From positions 1-51,801 of the forward strand of contig JFMF01000195.1 in assembly GCA_000635535.1 (NCBI GenBank): a stretch of 51,801 bases of DNA, read 5' to 3'. This document shows, one piece after another, positions 9,903 through 20,221 of this stretch (position 1 is the stretch's first letter; each line of letters opens with the position of its first letter). This DNA is from Prochlorococcus sp. scB243_496M6 (GTDB lineage: Bacteria > Cyanobacteriota > Cyanobacteriia > PCC-6307 > Cyanobiaceae). A program made the translations under genes and the position numbers. The notes below the pieces were generated by a model. That model saw only the letters and a program-made list of their open reading frames with translations. It was not told where the DNA came from and ran no database searches.

Positions 9903-10502
9903 TTGATTACTTATACCAAACCACTTTCAAAATTAATCGGTCATTTTGAGAAATTCCCAGGGATTGGTCCAAGAACAGCGCAACGATTAGCCCTGTTTAT
10001 TTTAAAACAACCTGAAAGTACAATAAGAGAATTTTCAAAGGCTCTGTTAGAAGCACATAGTAATGTTGGTCGTTGCAAAAAATGTTTCAATTTGACTTCA
10101 GAAGATGAATGCGAAATTTGCAGAAATACTGAAAGAAATCAAAAACTAATCTGTGTAGTAGCAGAAACTAAAGATTTGCTTGCTTTGGAGCGCGCCAGAG
10201 AATTTAAAGGTGTTTACCATGTAATTGGTGGTTTAATATCCCCAATGGATTCTGTTGGCCCCGAACTCCTAGAAATAAGAAGCTTGGTAGAAAGAGTTAG
10301 TAAGTCCGAAATAGATGAGATCATATTGGCATTGACCCCAAGTGTTGAGGGAGATACAACAAGTCTTTATATTGGAAAATTGTTAGCCCCTTTTACTAAA
10401 GTTACAAGGATTGCATATGGGCTCCCAATGGGCAGTGAACTTGAATATGTTGATGAAGTTACACTCGCAAGGGCCTTAGAAGGCAGAACAAAATTACATT
10501 AG
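9903..10502 (+). CDS. recR: RecR recombination mediator
   Basis: RecR, with RecF and RecO, loads RecA on gapped DNA. The 199-residue product shows a helix-hairpin-helix region ([13 protein letters not shown], residues 18-30), a C4 zinc finger (C58, C61, C70, C73), and a Toprim domain beginning [13 protein letters not shown], with the family motif VYHVIGG. The start is TTG; it gives the usual N-terminus and length (about 200), and no in-frame ATG lies nearby. lipA follows after three bases, so the two are co-transcribed. Confidence 0.95.
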   Translation: MITYTKPLSKLIGHFEKFPGIGPRTAQRLALFILKQPESTIREFSKALLEAHSNVGRCKKCFNLTSEDECEICRNTERNQKLICVVAETKDLLALERAREFKGVYHVIGGLISPMDSVGPELLEIRSLVERVSKSEIDEIILALTPSVEGDTTSLYIGKLLAPFTKVTRIAYGLPMGSELEYVDEVTLARALEGRTKLH

Positions 10503-10505
10503 ATA

Positions 10506-11405
10506 ATGAAAGACAATAATCTAATCAAGAAAGAAAAAATCTTAAGACTTCCTTCTTGGATTAAATTTCCTATTAGTAAAGCTTCAGAATTTGAAAAGAT
10601 ACAAAAACTCATTAAAAAATCAAATATTCATACTATTTGTGAAGAAGCAAGATGTCCAAATAGAGCAGAATGTTATGCCTCAGGAACAGCCACCTTCTTA
10701 CTGGGGGGATCGATATGTTCTCGTTCATGTGCTTTTTGTCAGGTAAATAAAGGTAGACCTAGTTCTATCAATATTGATGAATGTACTCAAGTCGCTGAAG
10801 CAGTGAAAGTACTAAATTTGAAATATGTTGTTTTGACATCTGTAGCTAGAGACGATCTCCCTGATCATGGTGCAAATTTATTTATATCTACAATTGATGA
10901 GATCAGAAAAATTGATTCAACAATTAAAATTGAAGTTTTAACTCCTGATTTATGGGGTGGAGGCAAAAATCTTGATGAAACAAATAACCTTCAGACTGAG
11001 AGATTGAAGATGATTTTAGAAAAAGATCCAATTTGCTTTAATCATAATCTTGAAACTGTTGAAAGACTGCAAAAAGAAGTTAGAAGGGGTGCAAATTACA
11101 AAAAATCCCTTAGTTTACTAAAAAAGTCAAAGGATATTGCTCCTCATATTCAAACTAAATCAGGCATTATGTTAGGACTTGGGGAAACATTGGATGAAAT
11201 AAAAAATACAATTTATGATCTTAAAAAAATAGATTGTGATCAAATTACAATTGGCCAATATTTAAGGCCTTCATTCAATCATTTGGCAGTTAAGAAATAT
11301 TGGGATCCATCAGAGTTTGAATATTTATATCGCTTCTCTATGGAATTAGGATTCAAAAAAGTATCTGCTGGCCCTTTAGTTAGAAGTAGTTATCACGCGG
11401 GGTAA
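10506..11405 (+). CDS. lipA: Lipoyl synthase
   Basis: A radical-SAM enzyme that inserts two sulfurs into protein-bound octanoyl groups of pyruvate dehydrogenase and related complexes. The 299-residue product has the lipoyl synthase auxiliary cluster cysteines C45, C50 and C56 (CEEARCPNRAEC) and the SAM-cluster motif CSRSCAFC (C71, C75, C78). The C-terminal RSSYHA holds the Ser that ligates the auxiliary cluster. The last 13 bases overlap the end of the convergent gene on the other strand. Confidence 0.96.
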   Translation: MKDNNLIKKEKILRLPSWIKFPISKASEFEKIQKLIKKSNIHTICEEARCPNRAECYASGTATFLLGGSICSRSCAFCQVNKGRPSSINIDECTQVAEAVKVLNLKYVVLTSVARDDLPDHGANLFISTIDEIRKIDSTIKIEVLTPDLWGGGKNLDETNNLQTERLKMILEKDPICFNHNLETVERLQKEVRRGANYKKSLSLLKKSKDIAPHIQTKSGIMLGLGETLDEIKNTIYDLKKIDCDQITIGQYLRPSFNHLAVKKYWDPSEFEYLYRFSMELGFKKVSAGPLVRSSYHAG

Positions 11406-11902
11406 CTTTCCTCAATTAAAGAGAGTTTCTTTTCAAGTCTTTTCAATATGGAAATACATTCCCCATTCATAAGTGTACCTGCACCTCCCCAAACCAATCT
11501 TAATAAAAGATCTACTGGGCTAGAACCAACTTCTTTGACAATTTTGAATCCTATTAACTTGAAATATCTTACAAGTTTTTTACTATATCCTTCACTGTCA
11601 AAAATAGCTAAAAGTCTTACTTTGTTGCTTGATTTTTTTTCAATTGCCCAAGCCATACTAGTTGCCCATATTAATTCCGAAACAAAAGCAGGTGCTTTAC
11701 TAAGGATTCTTAATGTATCAAGCTGAATACCTTGTTTATTTAAATAAGTCCAACCTTTCATTTCGGCCCAAATCTTAATTATGTTATCTTTCTGTTCTGC
11801 TATAACGATTCTAAAGAAACATAATCCGAGAGTTTCTCTAACTTGGATTTTAATTAATAATCCAATTTTACCTGCTAATTTTTCTAATTCTTCAACTTTC
11901 AT
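11393..11902 (-). CDS. conserved cyanobacterial-type protein, possible acyltransferase-like fold
   Basis: A 169-residue cytosolic protein with no signal peptide or membrane segment. I do not recognise a defined family. A strand-helix pattern ending RLLAIFDSEGYSKKLVRYFKLIGFKIVKEVG loosely resembles the C-terminal half of GNAT acetyltransferases, and WGGAGTLMNGEC looks like a conserved loop, but neither is diagnostic. It is the last gene of the minus-strand lysA-to-trhO group, 11 bases after trhO, and overlaps the 3' end of lipA by 13 bases. Antisense reading frames here have no family features. Confidence 0.7.
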   Translation of the reverse strand: MKVEELEKLAGKIGLLIKIQVRETLGLCFFRIVIAEQKDNIIKIWAEMKGWTYLNKQGIQLDTLRILSKAPAFVSELIWATSMAWAIEKKSSNKVRLLAIFDSEGYSKKLVRYFKLIGFKIVKEVGSSPVDLLLRLVWGGAGTLMNGECISILKRLEKKLSLIEESYPA

Positions 11903-11913
11903 GATTTTGAATA

Positions 11914-12846
11914 TTAGTCCTTATAACTTTTATGATTTTCCACTTTTAATCTATCGATTTGTTTTTGTCTTTCTTCAAACCTTTTCCTATCATCATCACT
12001 GAATTGGTCAATGCAGAAATGACATTGGATACCCTTTTTATACTCTTTTCTTTCTTGATCTTGAATTGAAACTGGCATTCCACATGCATGACAAATTGAG
12101 TAGGAGCCTTTTTCTAATTCTTGATCTAAAGCAACTCTTTTATCAAAAACATAGCACTCACCTTCAAATAAGCTTTTCTCTTTTGGTATCTCATCAAGAT
12201 ATTGAAGGATGCCCCCTTGTAGGTGATAAATATTTTTATATCCTTTCTTTTTCAGCAAACTAGTAGCTTTTTCACATCTTATCCCTCCTGTACAAAACAT
12301 TGCTATATTTGTAGATTCTTTATTTTCTAAATGGGCATCTAGATGATCATCTACCCACTTGGGAAATTCACTAAAGTTTCTTGTATTTGGGTTTATAGAG
12401 TTATGAAATGTACCTATAGAAACCTCATAATGATTTCTAGTATCAATGACTATTGTATTTTGATTTTTAATTAACTTATTCCAATCAGCTGAGTCAATAT
12501 AAGTCCCATTATTTTCTGAAGGATTTATTTCAGAGACACCCATTGTGACTATTTCTTTCTTGATTTTTATTTTTAATTTTTTGAAGACTTTCTTTTTTGA
12601 AAAATTTACTTTCATATTCAAATTTCTATTATCTGCATATTTATTAAGTAAATTGATAACAATATCAATTACATTTTTCTCAGCACAAATAGTTCCATTA
12701 ATACCCTCACTTGCAAAAATTAATAAACCTGAAATATCGTTCTCATTTTCGATTTCTATTAATTTATTTTTTAGATCAAGAATTAAGTTTTCTTGAAATG
12801 GAAAGAAAGAGTAAAGAGAAACTATTTTATATTTTTTGCCTTTCAT
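11914..12846 (-). CDS. trhO: tRNA uridine-34 5-hydroxylase, rhodanese type
   Basis: TrhO (YceA) makes 5-hydroxyuridine at tRNA position 34 using oxygen. The 310-residue product has an N-terminal UPF0176-type domain, a rhodanese domain with active loop CTGGIRCE (C185 as the expected catalytic Cys), and a C-terminal zinc-finger-like cluster with CHACG and CHFC. This order is characteristic of the family. Its ATG overlaps the bioB stop by four bases in an ATGA arrangement, indicating translational coupling. Confidence 0.9.
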   Translation of the reverse strand: MKGKKYKIVSLYSFFPFQENLILDLKNKLIEIENENDISGLLIFASEGINGTICAEKNVIDIVINLLNKYADNRNLNMKVNFSKKKVFKKLKIKIKKEIVTMGVSEINPSENNGTYIDSADWNKLIKNQNTIVIDTRNHYEVSIGTFHNSINPNTRNFSEFPKWVDDHLDAHLENKESTNIAMFCTGGIRCEKATSLLKKKGYKNIYHLQGGILQYLDEIPKEKSLFEGECYVFDKRVALDQELEKGSYSICHACGMPVSIQDQERKEYKKGIQCHFCIDQFSDDDRKRFEERQKQIDRLKVENHKSYKD

Positions 12847-13850
12847 AAAGAAGATAATGTTTTGTCACAAGTTTCAAAATCTTTGTTAAATGATACTCCA
12901 ACCTCTTTAAGAAGTTTTCTGTCTGATTGAAAAGATGGATTTGTAGTCGTGAGTAACTCATCTCCATAAAAAATTGAATTTGCCCCACATTGAAAACATA
13001 ATATTTGGGCTTCTTTTGAAAGCTTTTCTCGCCCTGCACTTAGTCTTATTTTACTTTTAGGCATAAGAATTCTTGCTGTAGCTATCATCCTTATCATTTC
13101 AATAGAATCAATTTCTTTATTATCTTCTAAACCAGTGCCTTCAATAGCTACTAATGAATTTATAGGAACACTTTCAGGGTGCGGATTCATGTTTGAAAGC
13201 ACTTCCAAAAGAGATGCTCTATCGCCACTAGTTTCACCCAAGCCTATTATCCCTCCACAACAAACATTTATTCCTGCATTCCTTACTCTTTTGATAGTAT
13301 CTAGTCTGTCTTGATAAGTTCTAGTAGTAATAATATTTTTATAATAATCGGGACTAGTATCAAGATTGTGGTTATAAGCGGTTAAACCTGCATCAGCCAG
13401 TCTGGAAGCTTGTTCTTCAGTAAGCATCCCAGCAGTAACGCATGCTTCCATCCCTAAATCTCTTACACCGCTAACCATCTCCAACATTGCATTAAAGGAT
13501 TTCCCATCTCTAATTTCTCTCCACGCCCAGCCCATACAAAACCTATCTGCACCCTCATTTTTTGCTACTTGAGCTCTTGCTAAAACCTCTTCAACTTGGA
13601 ACTGTGGATGACTTTTGATTTCGCTAGCACTATAAATTGATTGGCTACAGTAAGAACAATTTTCCTCACATCCACCAGTTTTTACGCTGAACAATGATGC
13701 TAATTGAATATCGTATTTGTTAAATTTCCTGTGAACGGTTTGTGATTCCCACATTAAATCAATAAGAGGCATATTAAGTATTTCCAAAATCTCCTCTTTA
13801 TTCCAATCGAACCTAATTTCGTTAAATAACTGATTATTCGAATTAGCCAT
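12843..13850 (-). CDS. bioB: Biotin synthase
   Basis: A radical-SAM enzyme that inserts sulfur into dethiobiotin. The 335-residue product contains the SAM-cluster motif CEENCSYC (C61, C65, C68), then [22 protein letters not shown] and a C-terminal LSAGRE with the Arg that ligates the [2Fe-2S] cluster in the family. The length is normal. It lies five bases after uppS and overlaps trhO by four bases; no other biotin genes are nearby, as is common in cyanobacteria where bio genes are scattered. Confidence 0.96.
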   Translation of the reverse strand: MANSNNQLFNEIRFDWNKEEILEILNMPLIDLMWESQTVHRKFNKYDIQLASLFSVKTGGCEENCSYCSQSIYSASEIKSHPQFQVEEVLARAQVAKNEGADRFCMGWAWREIRDGKSFNAMLEMVSGVRDLGMEACVTAGMLTEEQASRLADAGLTAYNHNLDTSPDYYKNIITTRTYQDRLDTIKRVRNAGINVCCGGIIGLGETSGDRASLLEVLSNMNPHPESVPINSLVAIEGTGLEDNKEIDSIEMIRMIATARILMPKSKIRLSAGREKLSKEAQILCFQCGANSIFYGDELLTTTNPSFQSDRKLLKEVGVSFNKDFETCDKTLSSL

Positions 13851-13855
13851 TTTTA

Positions 13856-14659
13856 TTAGGAAATATATTGAGAATCTTCAAAAGATTCATTTGGTAATGA
13901 TTCTATACCGCCGAAACGTCTATTTCTTGATTGGTAATCAATTATTGCTTTAAGAAATTCATGTTCATTGAACTCTGGCCAAAGTACGTCAGATATATAA
14001 ATTTCTGAATATGCCAATTGCCATAATAAAAAATTACTAATCCTTTTTTCACCACTAGTTCTTATTAGTAATTCTGGATCCTTAATCCCTCTAGTTAATA
14101 ACTCTGAATTAAATAATTCTTCATTAATTTCACTTGGTTTTATTTCACCAGAAGAAGATTTTAATGCTAGTTTTTTTGCAACTTTTACTATTTCTTGTCT
14201 GCCTCCGTAATTAACACAAACATTGAATAAAAATTTATTGTTGTTTTTAGTAAGTGATTCTGAACTAGATATTATTTCTTTTAAATTTTTTGGGAAAGGA
14301 GTTAAATCTCCAATAAATTTTATTTTTGTTGATTCTTCATGTATCTCTTTAATTTCATTTTTTAAAACTTCGCTAAAAAGATTTATAAGAAAATCAACTT
14401 CTTTTGTTGGTCTTGCCCAATTCTCAGTTGAAAAAGCATAAACAGTAATTACTTTACAACCTAAATTTTTTGCAGCTTTGAGAATTTTTTTTAATACACT
14501 AACGCCCTGTTTATGTCCAAATGATCGGGGCAAACCTTTTCTAGTCGCCCATCTCCCATTGCCGTCCATAATTATTGCTACATGCTTAGGCAATTTTTGC
14601 TTATCTATTTTCATTAATAACTCAGTAATTTTATCGTCTATTACTTTTTCTAAACTCAT
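13856..14659 (-). CDS. uppS: Isoprenyl transferase (undecaprenyl diphosphate synthase)
   Basis: A cis-prenyltransferase making the C55 carrier for peptidoglycan and other glycans. The 267-residue product has the signature [13 protein letters not shown] with catalytic D32, the GHKQG motif, VYAFSTENW, and C-terminal [21 protein letters not shown]. All are family hallmarks. It sits three bases after cdaA and five before bioB, inside the tightly packed minus-strand operon. Confidence 0.95.
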   Translation of the reverse strand: MSLEKVIDDKITELLMKIDKQKLPKHVAIIMDGNGRWATRKGLPRSFGHKQGVSVLKKILKAAKNLGCKVITVYAFSTENWARPTKEVDFLINLFSEVLKNEIKEIHEESTKIKFIGDLTPFPKNLKEIISSSESLTKNNNKFLFNVCVNYGGRQEIVKVAKKLALKSSSGEIKPSEINEELFNSELLTRGIKDPELLIRTSGEKRISNFLLWQLAYSEIYISDVLWPEFNEHEFLKAIIDYQSRNRRFGGIESLPNESFEDSQYIS

Positions 14660-14662
14660 TAG

Positions 14663-15571
14663 CTAATCCTTTTTGTTAATAAAAATTTCTGATTTTTCTG
14701 ACTCTTTTTTATTAATATCACTGATGATATTATCACTCGAGTCTGTCTTTTGGGATGAAACATTTTTACTTAAAGATGTTTTATTTGCTCCCATAGAGTT
14801 TTGATTTCCAATCAATTTTGCAAGAAGTTCCTGTAACCTGCTGCTGGTAATTGGCCTTTCAAGTTTGCCTTGGTTTGCTAATGATAACGTACCTGTTTCT
14901 TCAGAAACAACAATACAAATACATCTGTCAAATCTTTCTGTAATTCCTAATGCTGCTAAATGTCTTGTGCCATATCTACTTATGCCTTGTCTTGAGAGAG
15001 GAAGTATTACACCAGCAGAAATTATTTTGTTTCCTTTCACAAGAACTGCTCCATCATGTAAAGGCGTATCTGTAGCAAAAAGATTTATTAAAAGGTCAGT
15101 CGATAATTGTGCCTCAATATTGGTGCCTGAATATAAAAAATCTTCAGGTCTTAAATCACTTCCCAAATCTACAACGATTAAAGCACCTCTTCTATTTTGA
15201 GAGAGTTTACCGGCAGTATCAACTAACTGAGTAATAGTAGTTGAAGTTGCTCTAAATTCCTTTGGAGGATTACCAAGTAATACAGCTAGTCTCCCAGTGC
15301 CTAGTAATTCCATTAATCTTCTTAACTCTCCTTGCCAAAGAATCGCTAATGAGAGGGAGCAAGCGAGGACAACCGCATCAATTAATTTTGATGTTAGTGG
15401 TAAGTATGCATATCTTTGAATAAACCATGCGGATGATACTAAAAACAAATATCCTCTTAGAAGCCATAATGTCCGTTGTTCTTTTACTCTAGAGAATAAT
15501 AATAGCCCGAAACCAACAGCAAATAAGACATCTAGTAAAAGCTTTAAATTTATAATCCCCCAGAAATTCAC
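14663..15571 (-). CDS. cdaA: Diadenylate cyclase CdaA (c-di-AMP synthase)
   Basis: It makes cyclic di-AMP from two ATP at the inner membrane. Residues 1-80 hold about three membrane segments, then a DAC domain with HDGAV (DGA at 173-175), GTRHLAA (201-207) and VSEETG (222-227). The canonical second motif is RHR; here the third position is Leu (RHL). The C-terminal 60 residues are a Ser/Lys-rich tail without family features. At 302 residues it has the CdaA architecture rather than that of DisA, which carries a DNA-binding domain. Placement between lysA and uppS links it to envelope precursor genes. In cyanobacteria c-di-AMP has been tied to osmotic and day-night physiology. Confidence 0.9.
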   Translation of the reverse strand: MNFWGIINLKLLLDVLFAVGFGLLLFSRVKEQRTLWLLRGYLFLVSSAWFIQRYAYLPLTSKLIDAVVLACSLSLAILWQGELRRLMELLGTGRLAVLLGNPPKEFRATSTTITQLVDTAGKLSQNRRGALIVVDLGSDLRPEDFLYSGTNIEAQLSTDLLINLFATDTPLHDGAVLVKGNKIISAGVILPLSRQGISRYGTRHLAALGITERFDRCICIVVSEETGTLSLANQGKLERPITSSRLQELLAKLIGNQNSMGANKTSLSKNVSSQKTDSSDNIISDINKKESEKSEIFINKKD

Positions 15572-15599
15572 ACTAAAAATAAAATTAATTTAAATGTAC

Positions 15600-16973
15600 C
15601 TAATTTTGTTTAATAAAGCGATCAGGTAATACGTCATATTTTAAAAGATCCAATGGGGTTTCTCTTTTTTGAATAATTTCTGCCTCTCCATCTTTAACTA
15701 GGAGAGCAGCAGGTCTTGGAATTCTGTTGTAGTTAGAACTCATTGAGTTATTGTATGCACCAGTACCAAAAACACATATAAGATCTCCCGTTTTACATTC
15801 GGCTAGTTCAATTTCTTTAAACAAAACATCTCCCGATTCGCAATGCTTACCAGCAATAGTGTATTTTTTTTTGGAATTAATATTAAGTGGATTACTTACT
15901 AAACATGCAGAATAATTTGATTGATATGTAATTGGTCTTGGATTATCACTCATGCCACCATCAACAGATAAATATGTTCTGATACCAGGAATTTTTTTAA
16001 AAGCTCCAATTTTGTAAATGGTTATACCTGCTGTAGATACAATAGATCTACCAGGTTCGCACATTAATGTGGGAAAATCTAAGTTGTATTTTTTACAAGC
16101 ATCAACAACGGAAGAAGAAATTGTTTTTACCCATTCATCAATTGAAGGGGGATCATCACTTTCTGTGTACCTTATTCCTAAACCCCCGCCAACATTTAGT
16201 TCCTCAATATAATGACCAAATTTTTTGGCGTCTAAGATAACCTTTACCATTATTTCTCCCAGATCCTTATGAGGGTCTAGTTCAAAAATCTGTGAACCAA
16301 TATGAGCATGTAAACCTTTTAATTTTAAGTGTTTTGTATTGCTGATTCTGCTAAATAATATATTTAAATATTCTATTCCGAAACCAAATTTGCTATCAAA
16401 TGATCCAGTTCTAATATATTCATGTGTATGACATTCTATCCCGGGAGTAAAGCGAATCATTATTTCTAAATCATGATTAAATGAATTTGAGATCTTATCT
16501 AATCTTTCTAAGTCGTAATCATTATCTACAATAACCTTAATGTTATTTGTAACTGCGAATTCTAATTCTTTGTCGGATTTGTTGTTACCATGAAAAACAA
16601 TTTTTTCATTTGGAACTCCACCTTTAATAGCAGTTAATAGTTCTCCTTCTGAAACAGCATCAAGTCCTAAACCTTCAGAGGAAACAAGACTACTCATGAA
16701 AATGGAACTATTTGCTTTAGAAGCATATATGGGCAAGGATTTTCCTGGGTAATATTTCTCTAATGCTTTTTTGTACGCTTTACAAGAATTTCTTAAAGTG
16801 ATTTCATCTAAAATATAAAGAGGAGAATCATATTTTTTAACTAGTTCTTCAATAGAACATCCACCAACTGACAATTTTCCATCTCTTTCAATGGATGTGG
16901 AAATAGGAATAATATTCCTGTTAGGACTTTCCAAGTCAATTTTTTGTTTTAAAAAAGATTGTTTTTCTTCCAT
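15600..16973 (-). CDS. lysA: Diaminopimelate decarboxylase
   Basis: A PLP enzyme catalysing the last step of lysine synthesis, meso-DAP to lysine. The 457-residue product is a fold-type III decarboxylase: YASKAN with PLP lysine K86, HAHIGSQ, NVGGGLGI, EPGRSIV and, near the C-terminus, CESGDVL with the catalytic Cys. It appears to be the first gene of the minus-strand operon (28 bases to cdaA). The divergent 87-base gap to rimI should hold both promoters. The ATG at 16973 gives about 25 residues before the family core. Confidence 0.95.
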   Translation of the reverse strand: MEEKQSFLKQKIDLESPNRNIIPISTSIERDGKLSVGGCSIEELVKKYDSPLYILDEITLRNSCKAYKKALEKYYPGKSLPIYASKANSSIFMSSLVSSEGLGLDAVSEGELLTAIKGGVPNEKIVFHGNNKSDKELEFAVTNNIKVIVDNDYDLERLDKISNSFNHDLEIMIRFTPGIECHTHEYIRTGSFDSKFGFGIEYLNILFSRISNTKHLKLKGLHAHIGSQIFELDPHKDLGEIMVKVILDAKKFGHYIEELNVGGGLGIRYTESDDPPSIDEWVKTISSSVVDACKKYNLDFPTLMCEPGRSIVSTAGITIYKIGAFKKIPGIRTYLSVDGGMSDNPRPITYQSNYSACLVSNPLNINSKKKYTIAGKHCESGDVLFKEIELAECKTGDLICVFGTGAYNNSMSSNYNRIPRPAALLVKDGEAEIIQKRETPLDLLKYDVLPDRFIKQN

Positions 16974-17060
16974 GGGAGAACTTTTAATAAAGCATTGCCA
17001 AAACCGTCATATTTTATAATGACTTTAGATTTGAACTTTCTAGATATAAATACATAATAA

Positions 17061-17501
17061 ATGATATCTATTAAACAAATAAAGAAGAAAGATATTGATT
17101 TATGTTATGAATTAGATTCAAATACGATTTCGCTATGGAGTAAACAACAATGGGCTAACGAATTCAAAAAAGATGGTACAAAAATCTTTGGATTATTAAT
17201 AAAAAATTTAGTCATTGGTATATGTGTTTTTCAAGTTGTTCTTGATGAAGCTCAAATAAATTATTTTGTTGTAAATAAGAAATTTAGAAAAAAGGGATTT
17301 GGATCTTACCTTATGAACTATTTAATAAAAAATTGTGAAAAATTAAATTTAAAGAAATTACTATTAGAAGTTTCTCAGAGCAATGTTACTGCTGAAAGAT
17401 TTTATAGTCGCTTTGATTTTTCTACTGTGGGAATAAGAAAAAATTATTATAAAGATGGTTCACATGCTCTTTTAAAAGAAAAAAAATTAACAACAAAATA
17501 A
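17061..17501 (+). CDS. rimI: RimI-type GNAT N-acetyltransferase
   Basis: A small acetyltransferase of the RimI family, which acetylates the N-terminal Ala of ribosomal protein S18. The 146-residue product has the GNAT core: INYFVVNKKFRKKGFGSYLM (motif A, with a diverged R/K-x2-G-x-G acetyl-CoA loop) and a motif-B region with NVTAERFYSRFDF followed by RKNYY. The last two segments are typical of RimI rather than generic GNATs. It is divergent from lysA and 179 bases before clpC. The substrate is inferred by family. Confidence 0.8.
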   Translation: MISIKQIKKKDIDLCYELDSNTISLWSKQQWANEFKKDGTKIFGLLIKNLVIGICVFQVVLDEAQINYFVVNKKFRKKGFGSYLMNYLIKNCEKLNLKKLLLEVSQSNVTAERFYSRFDFSTVGIRKNYYKDGSHALLKEKKLTTK

Positions 17502-17594
17502 TGTAAAAATTTAAATGTTCGGATAACCAGAATCCTTGAAATTACTATAATTTCTTGCTATATCACTAAAAAAGTTCAATTTAATTTGATAAAT

Positions 17595-17600
17595 TATAAT
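17595..17600 (+). promoter_or_regulatory. candidate -10 box for clpC
   Basis: A perfect TATAAT lies 80 bases before the clpC ATG in the otherwise gene-free 17502-17680 gap. No good -35 box is visible at the normal spacing, so this is a suggestion only. Confidence 0.35.
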
Positions 17601-17680
17601 TTTAGGTATTCACAAAAGCTCATTCTGAACACAAAACTGACATATTACTGGTAGGTTATTAATAGGAATTTAATCTTCTA

Positions 17681-20206
17681 ATGTTTGAAAGATTTACAGA
17701 AAAGGCTATAAAAGTCATCATGCTTGCTCAAGAGGAAGCTCGAAGACTTGGTCATAATTTTGTTGGAACTGAACAAATTCTTTTGGGATTAATTGGAGAA
17801 GGAACTGGGGTAGCAGCGAAAGTACTTAAATCACTTGGAGTCAATCTAAAAGATTCAAGGATAGAAGTGGAAAAGATAATTGGTAGAGGTTCAGGGTTTG
17901 TAGCTGTAGAAATACCTTTTACTCCCAGAGCTAAAAGAGTTTTGGAATTATCTTTAGAAGAGGCTCGTCAACTTGGACACAATTACATTGGTACAGAACA
18001 TTTATTGTTAGGTTTAATAAGAGAAGGTGAAGGTGTGGCGGCAAGAGTCCTTGAAAATCTTAATATTGATCTTACAAAAGTTAGAACACAAGTTATAAGA
18101 ATGCTTGGTGAAACAGCCGAAGTTGGCACAGGGACCAGTACAACTAAGGGCAACTTAAAAACTGCTACTCTTGACGAATTCGGAACAAACTTAACCAAAT
18201 TAGCAAGTGAATCAAAATTAGATCCAGTCGTTGGTCGCCATTCGGAAATAGATCGTGTAGTTCAAATACTAGGTAGGAGGACAAAAAATAATCCTGTTCT
18301 TATTGGGGAGCCAGGTGTAGGTAAAACAGCTATCGCCGAAGGTTTAGCCCAAAGAATACAAACTGGTGATATTCCAGACATACTTGAAGACAAAAGAGTT
18401 TTGACTCTCGATATAGGTCTTTTGGTAGCAGGAACAAAATATAGAGGTGAATTTGAAGAAAGGTTAAAAAAAATAATGGAAGAAATTAAATCAGCAGGTA
18501 ACGTCATTCTTGTCATAGATGAAGTACATACTTTAATTGGTGCTGGAGCTGCTGAAGGAGCTATAGATGCAGCAAATATACTTAAGCCAGCATTAGCTAG
18601 AGGGGAACTTCAATGTATAGGAGCAACAACTCTAGACGAATATAGAAAACATATTGAAAGAGATGCTGCTCTAGAAAGAAGATTCCAGCCTGTAATGGTA
18701 GGGGAGCCATCCATAGAAGATACAATCGAAATTTTAAAAGGTCTTAGAGAGCGTTACGAACAACATCATCGTCTTAAAATCACTGATGATGCGCTAGAGG
18801 CTGCTGCTCATTTAGGGGATCGTTACATATCTGACAGATTTTTACCTGATAAGGCTATCGATCTCATCGACGAGGCTGGAAGTAGAGTACGTTTAATAAA
18901 CTCTAAACTTCCGCCTGAAGCAAAACAGATAGATAGAGAACTAAGACAAGTCCAAAAACAGAAGGAAGAATCTGTAAGAGAACAAAATTTCGATCAAGCT
19001 GGCCAATTACGCGAAAAGGAGATGGAATTGTCTGCAAAAATTAAAGAGGTTTTGGACAATAAAAAAGAATCTAAAGCTGTAGATCAATCTGATGTTGACA
19101 ATTCTGAAAAAAGTGATTCAAAACTTTTGCAAAGTCCCCTTGTTAGTGAAGAGGATGTAGCTCATATTGTGGCTTCATGGACAGGCGTTCCTGTTCAAAA
19201 ATTAACAGAAACTGAATCAGTTAAGCTCCTTAATATGGAGGAAACACTTCACAAAAGATTAATTGGACAAGATGAAGCTGTAAAGGCTGTTTCAAGAGCT
19301 ATAAGAAGAGCAAGAGTTGGATTGAAAAATCCTAATAGGCCCATCGCAAGTTTTATCTTCTCTGGCCCCACTGGTGTAGGTAAAACTGAATTGACTAAAT
19401 CATTAGCTTCATATTTCTTCGGTAGTGAAGAAGCAATGATCAGATTAGACATGTCAGAATTCATGGAAAGACATACAGTTAGTAAACTTATAGGCTCGCC
19501 TCCTGGTTATGTTGGTTTTAATGAAGGCGGTCAGCTTACTGAAGCGGTTAGAAGACGTCCTTATACCGTCGTTTTATTTGATGAAGTTGAAAAGGCTCAT
19601 CCAGATGTTTTCAACTTACTATTGCAACTTCTTGAAGACGGAAGATTAACTGACTCCAAAGGTAGAACTGTAGATTTTAAAAATACATTACTAATAATGA
19701 CCTCTAATATCGGTTCAAAAGTTATCGAGAAAGGAGGTGGCGGACTAGGATTTGAATTCTCAGGTGATTCAGTTGAAGATAGCCAATATAATAGAATCAA
19801 ATCACTAGTTAATGAAGAACTTAAGCAATACTTCAGGCCTGAATTTTTAAACAGACTTGATGAAATAATTGTATTCAGACAACTAACCAAAAATGAAGTT
19901 AAAGAAATTGCTGATATTATGTTGCAAGAAGTTTTTGTCCGATTACAAGATAAAGGCATTAAATTAAATGTCACTGATGCTTTCAAAGAAAGACTTGTTG
20001 AAGAGGGTTATAATCCTTCATACGGAGCAAGACCTTTGAGAAGGGCAGTTATGCGTTTACTTGAAGATAGTTTAGCTGAAGAAGTTCTTTCTGGGAGAAT
20101 AAAAGATGGAGATAATGCTTTAGTAGATATAGATGATAAGAAAAAAGTTACGATAAATATTTCTTCTGAAGAATCTTCTCAAGAGCTAGCAGGAGCTAAC
20201 TTCTAA
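17681..20206 (+). CDS. clpC: ClpC, Hsp100 ATPase of the Clp protease
   Basis: The class I Clp/Hsp100 unfoldase that feeds substrates to the ClpP/R protease; it is the main, usually essential, Clp ATPase in cyanobacteria. The 841-residue product has two N-terminal Clp repeats (about 1-145), AAA1 with Walker A GEPGVGKT (about 210) and VIDEVHTL, a short UVR-type middle segment (about 425-450), AAA2 with GPTGVGKT (about 563) and [12 protein letters not shown], and a C-terminal ClpB-D2 small domain. The short middle domain separates it from ClpB. Gene length is normal and intact. Confidence 0.97.
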   Translation: MFERFTEKAIKVIMLAQEEARRLGHNFVGTEQILLGLIGEGTGVAAKVLKSLGVNLKDSRIEVEKIIGRGSGFVAVEIPFTPRAKRVLELSLEEARQLGHNYIGTEHLLLGLIREGEGVAARVLENLNIDLTKVRTQVIRMLGETAEVGTGTSTTKGNLKTATLDEFGTNLTKLASESKLDPVVGRHSEIDRVVQILGRRTKNNPVLIGEPGVGKTAIAEGLAQRIQTGDIPDILEDKRVLTLDIGLLVAGTKYRGEFEERLKKIMEEIKSAGNVILVIDEVHTLIGAGAAEGAIDAANILKPALARGELQCIGATTLDEYRKHIERDAALERRFQPVMVGEPSIEDTIEILKGLRERYEQHHRLKITDDALEAAAHLGDRYISDRFLPDKAIDLIDEAGSRVRLINSKLPPEAKQIDRELRQVQKQKEESVREQNFDQAGQLREKEMELSAKIKEVLDNKKESKAVDQSDVDNSEKSDSKLLQSPLVSEEDVAHIVASWTGVPVQKLTETESVKLLNMEETLHKRLIGQDEAVKAVSRAIRRARVGLKNPNRPIASFIFSGPTGVGKTELTKSLASYFFGSEEAMIRLDMSEFMERHTVSKLIGSPPGYVGFNEGGQLTEAVRRRPYTVVLFDEVEKAHPDVFNLLLQLLEDGRLTDSKGRTVDFKNTLLIMTSNIGSKVIEKGGGGLGFEFSGDSVEDSQYNRIKSLVNEELKQYFRPEFLNRLDEIIVFRQLTKNEVKEIADIMLQEVFVRLQDKGIKLNVTDAFKERLVEEGYNPSYGARPLRRAVMRLLEDSLAEEVLSGRIKDGDNALVDIDDKKKVTINISSEESSQELAGANF

Positions 20207-20221
20207 TCGTTCAAAGTAAAT

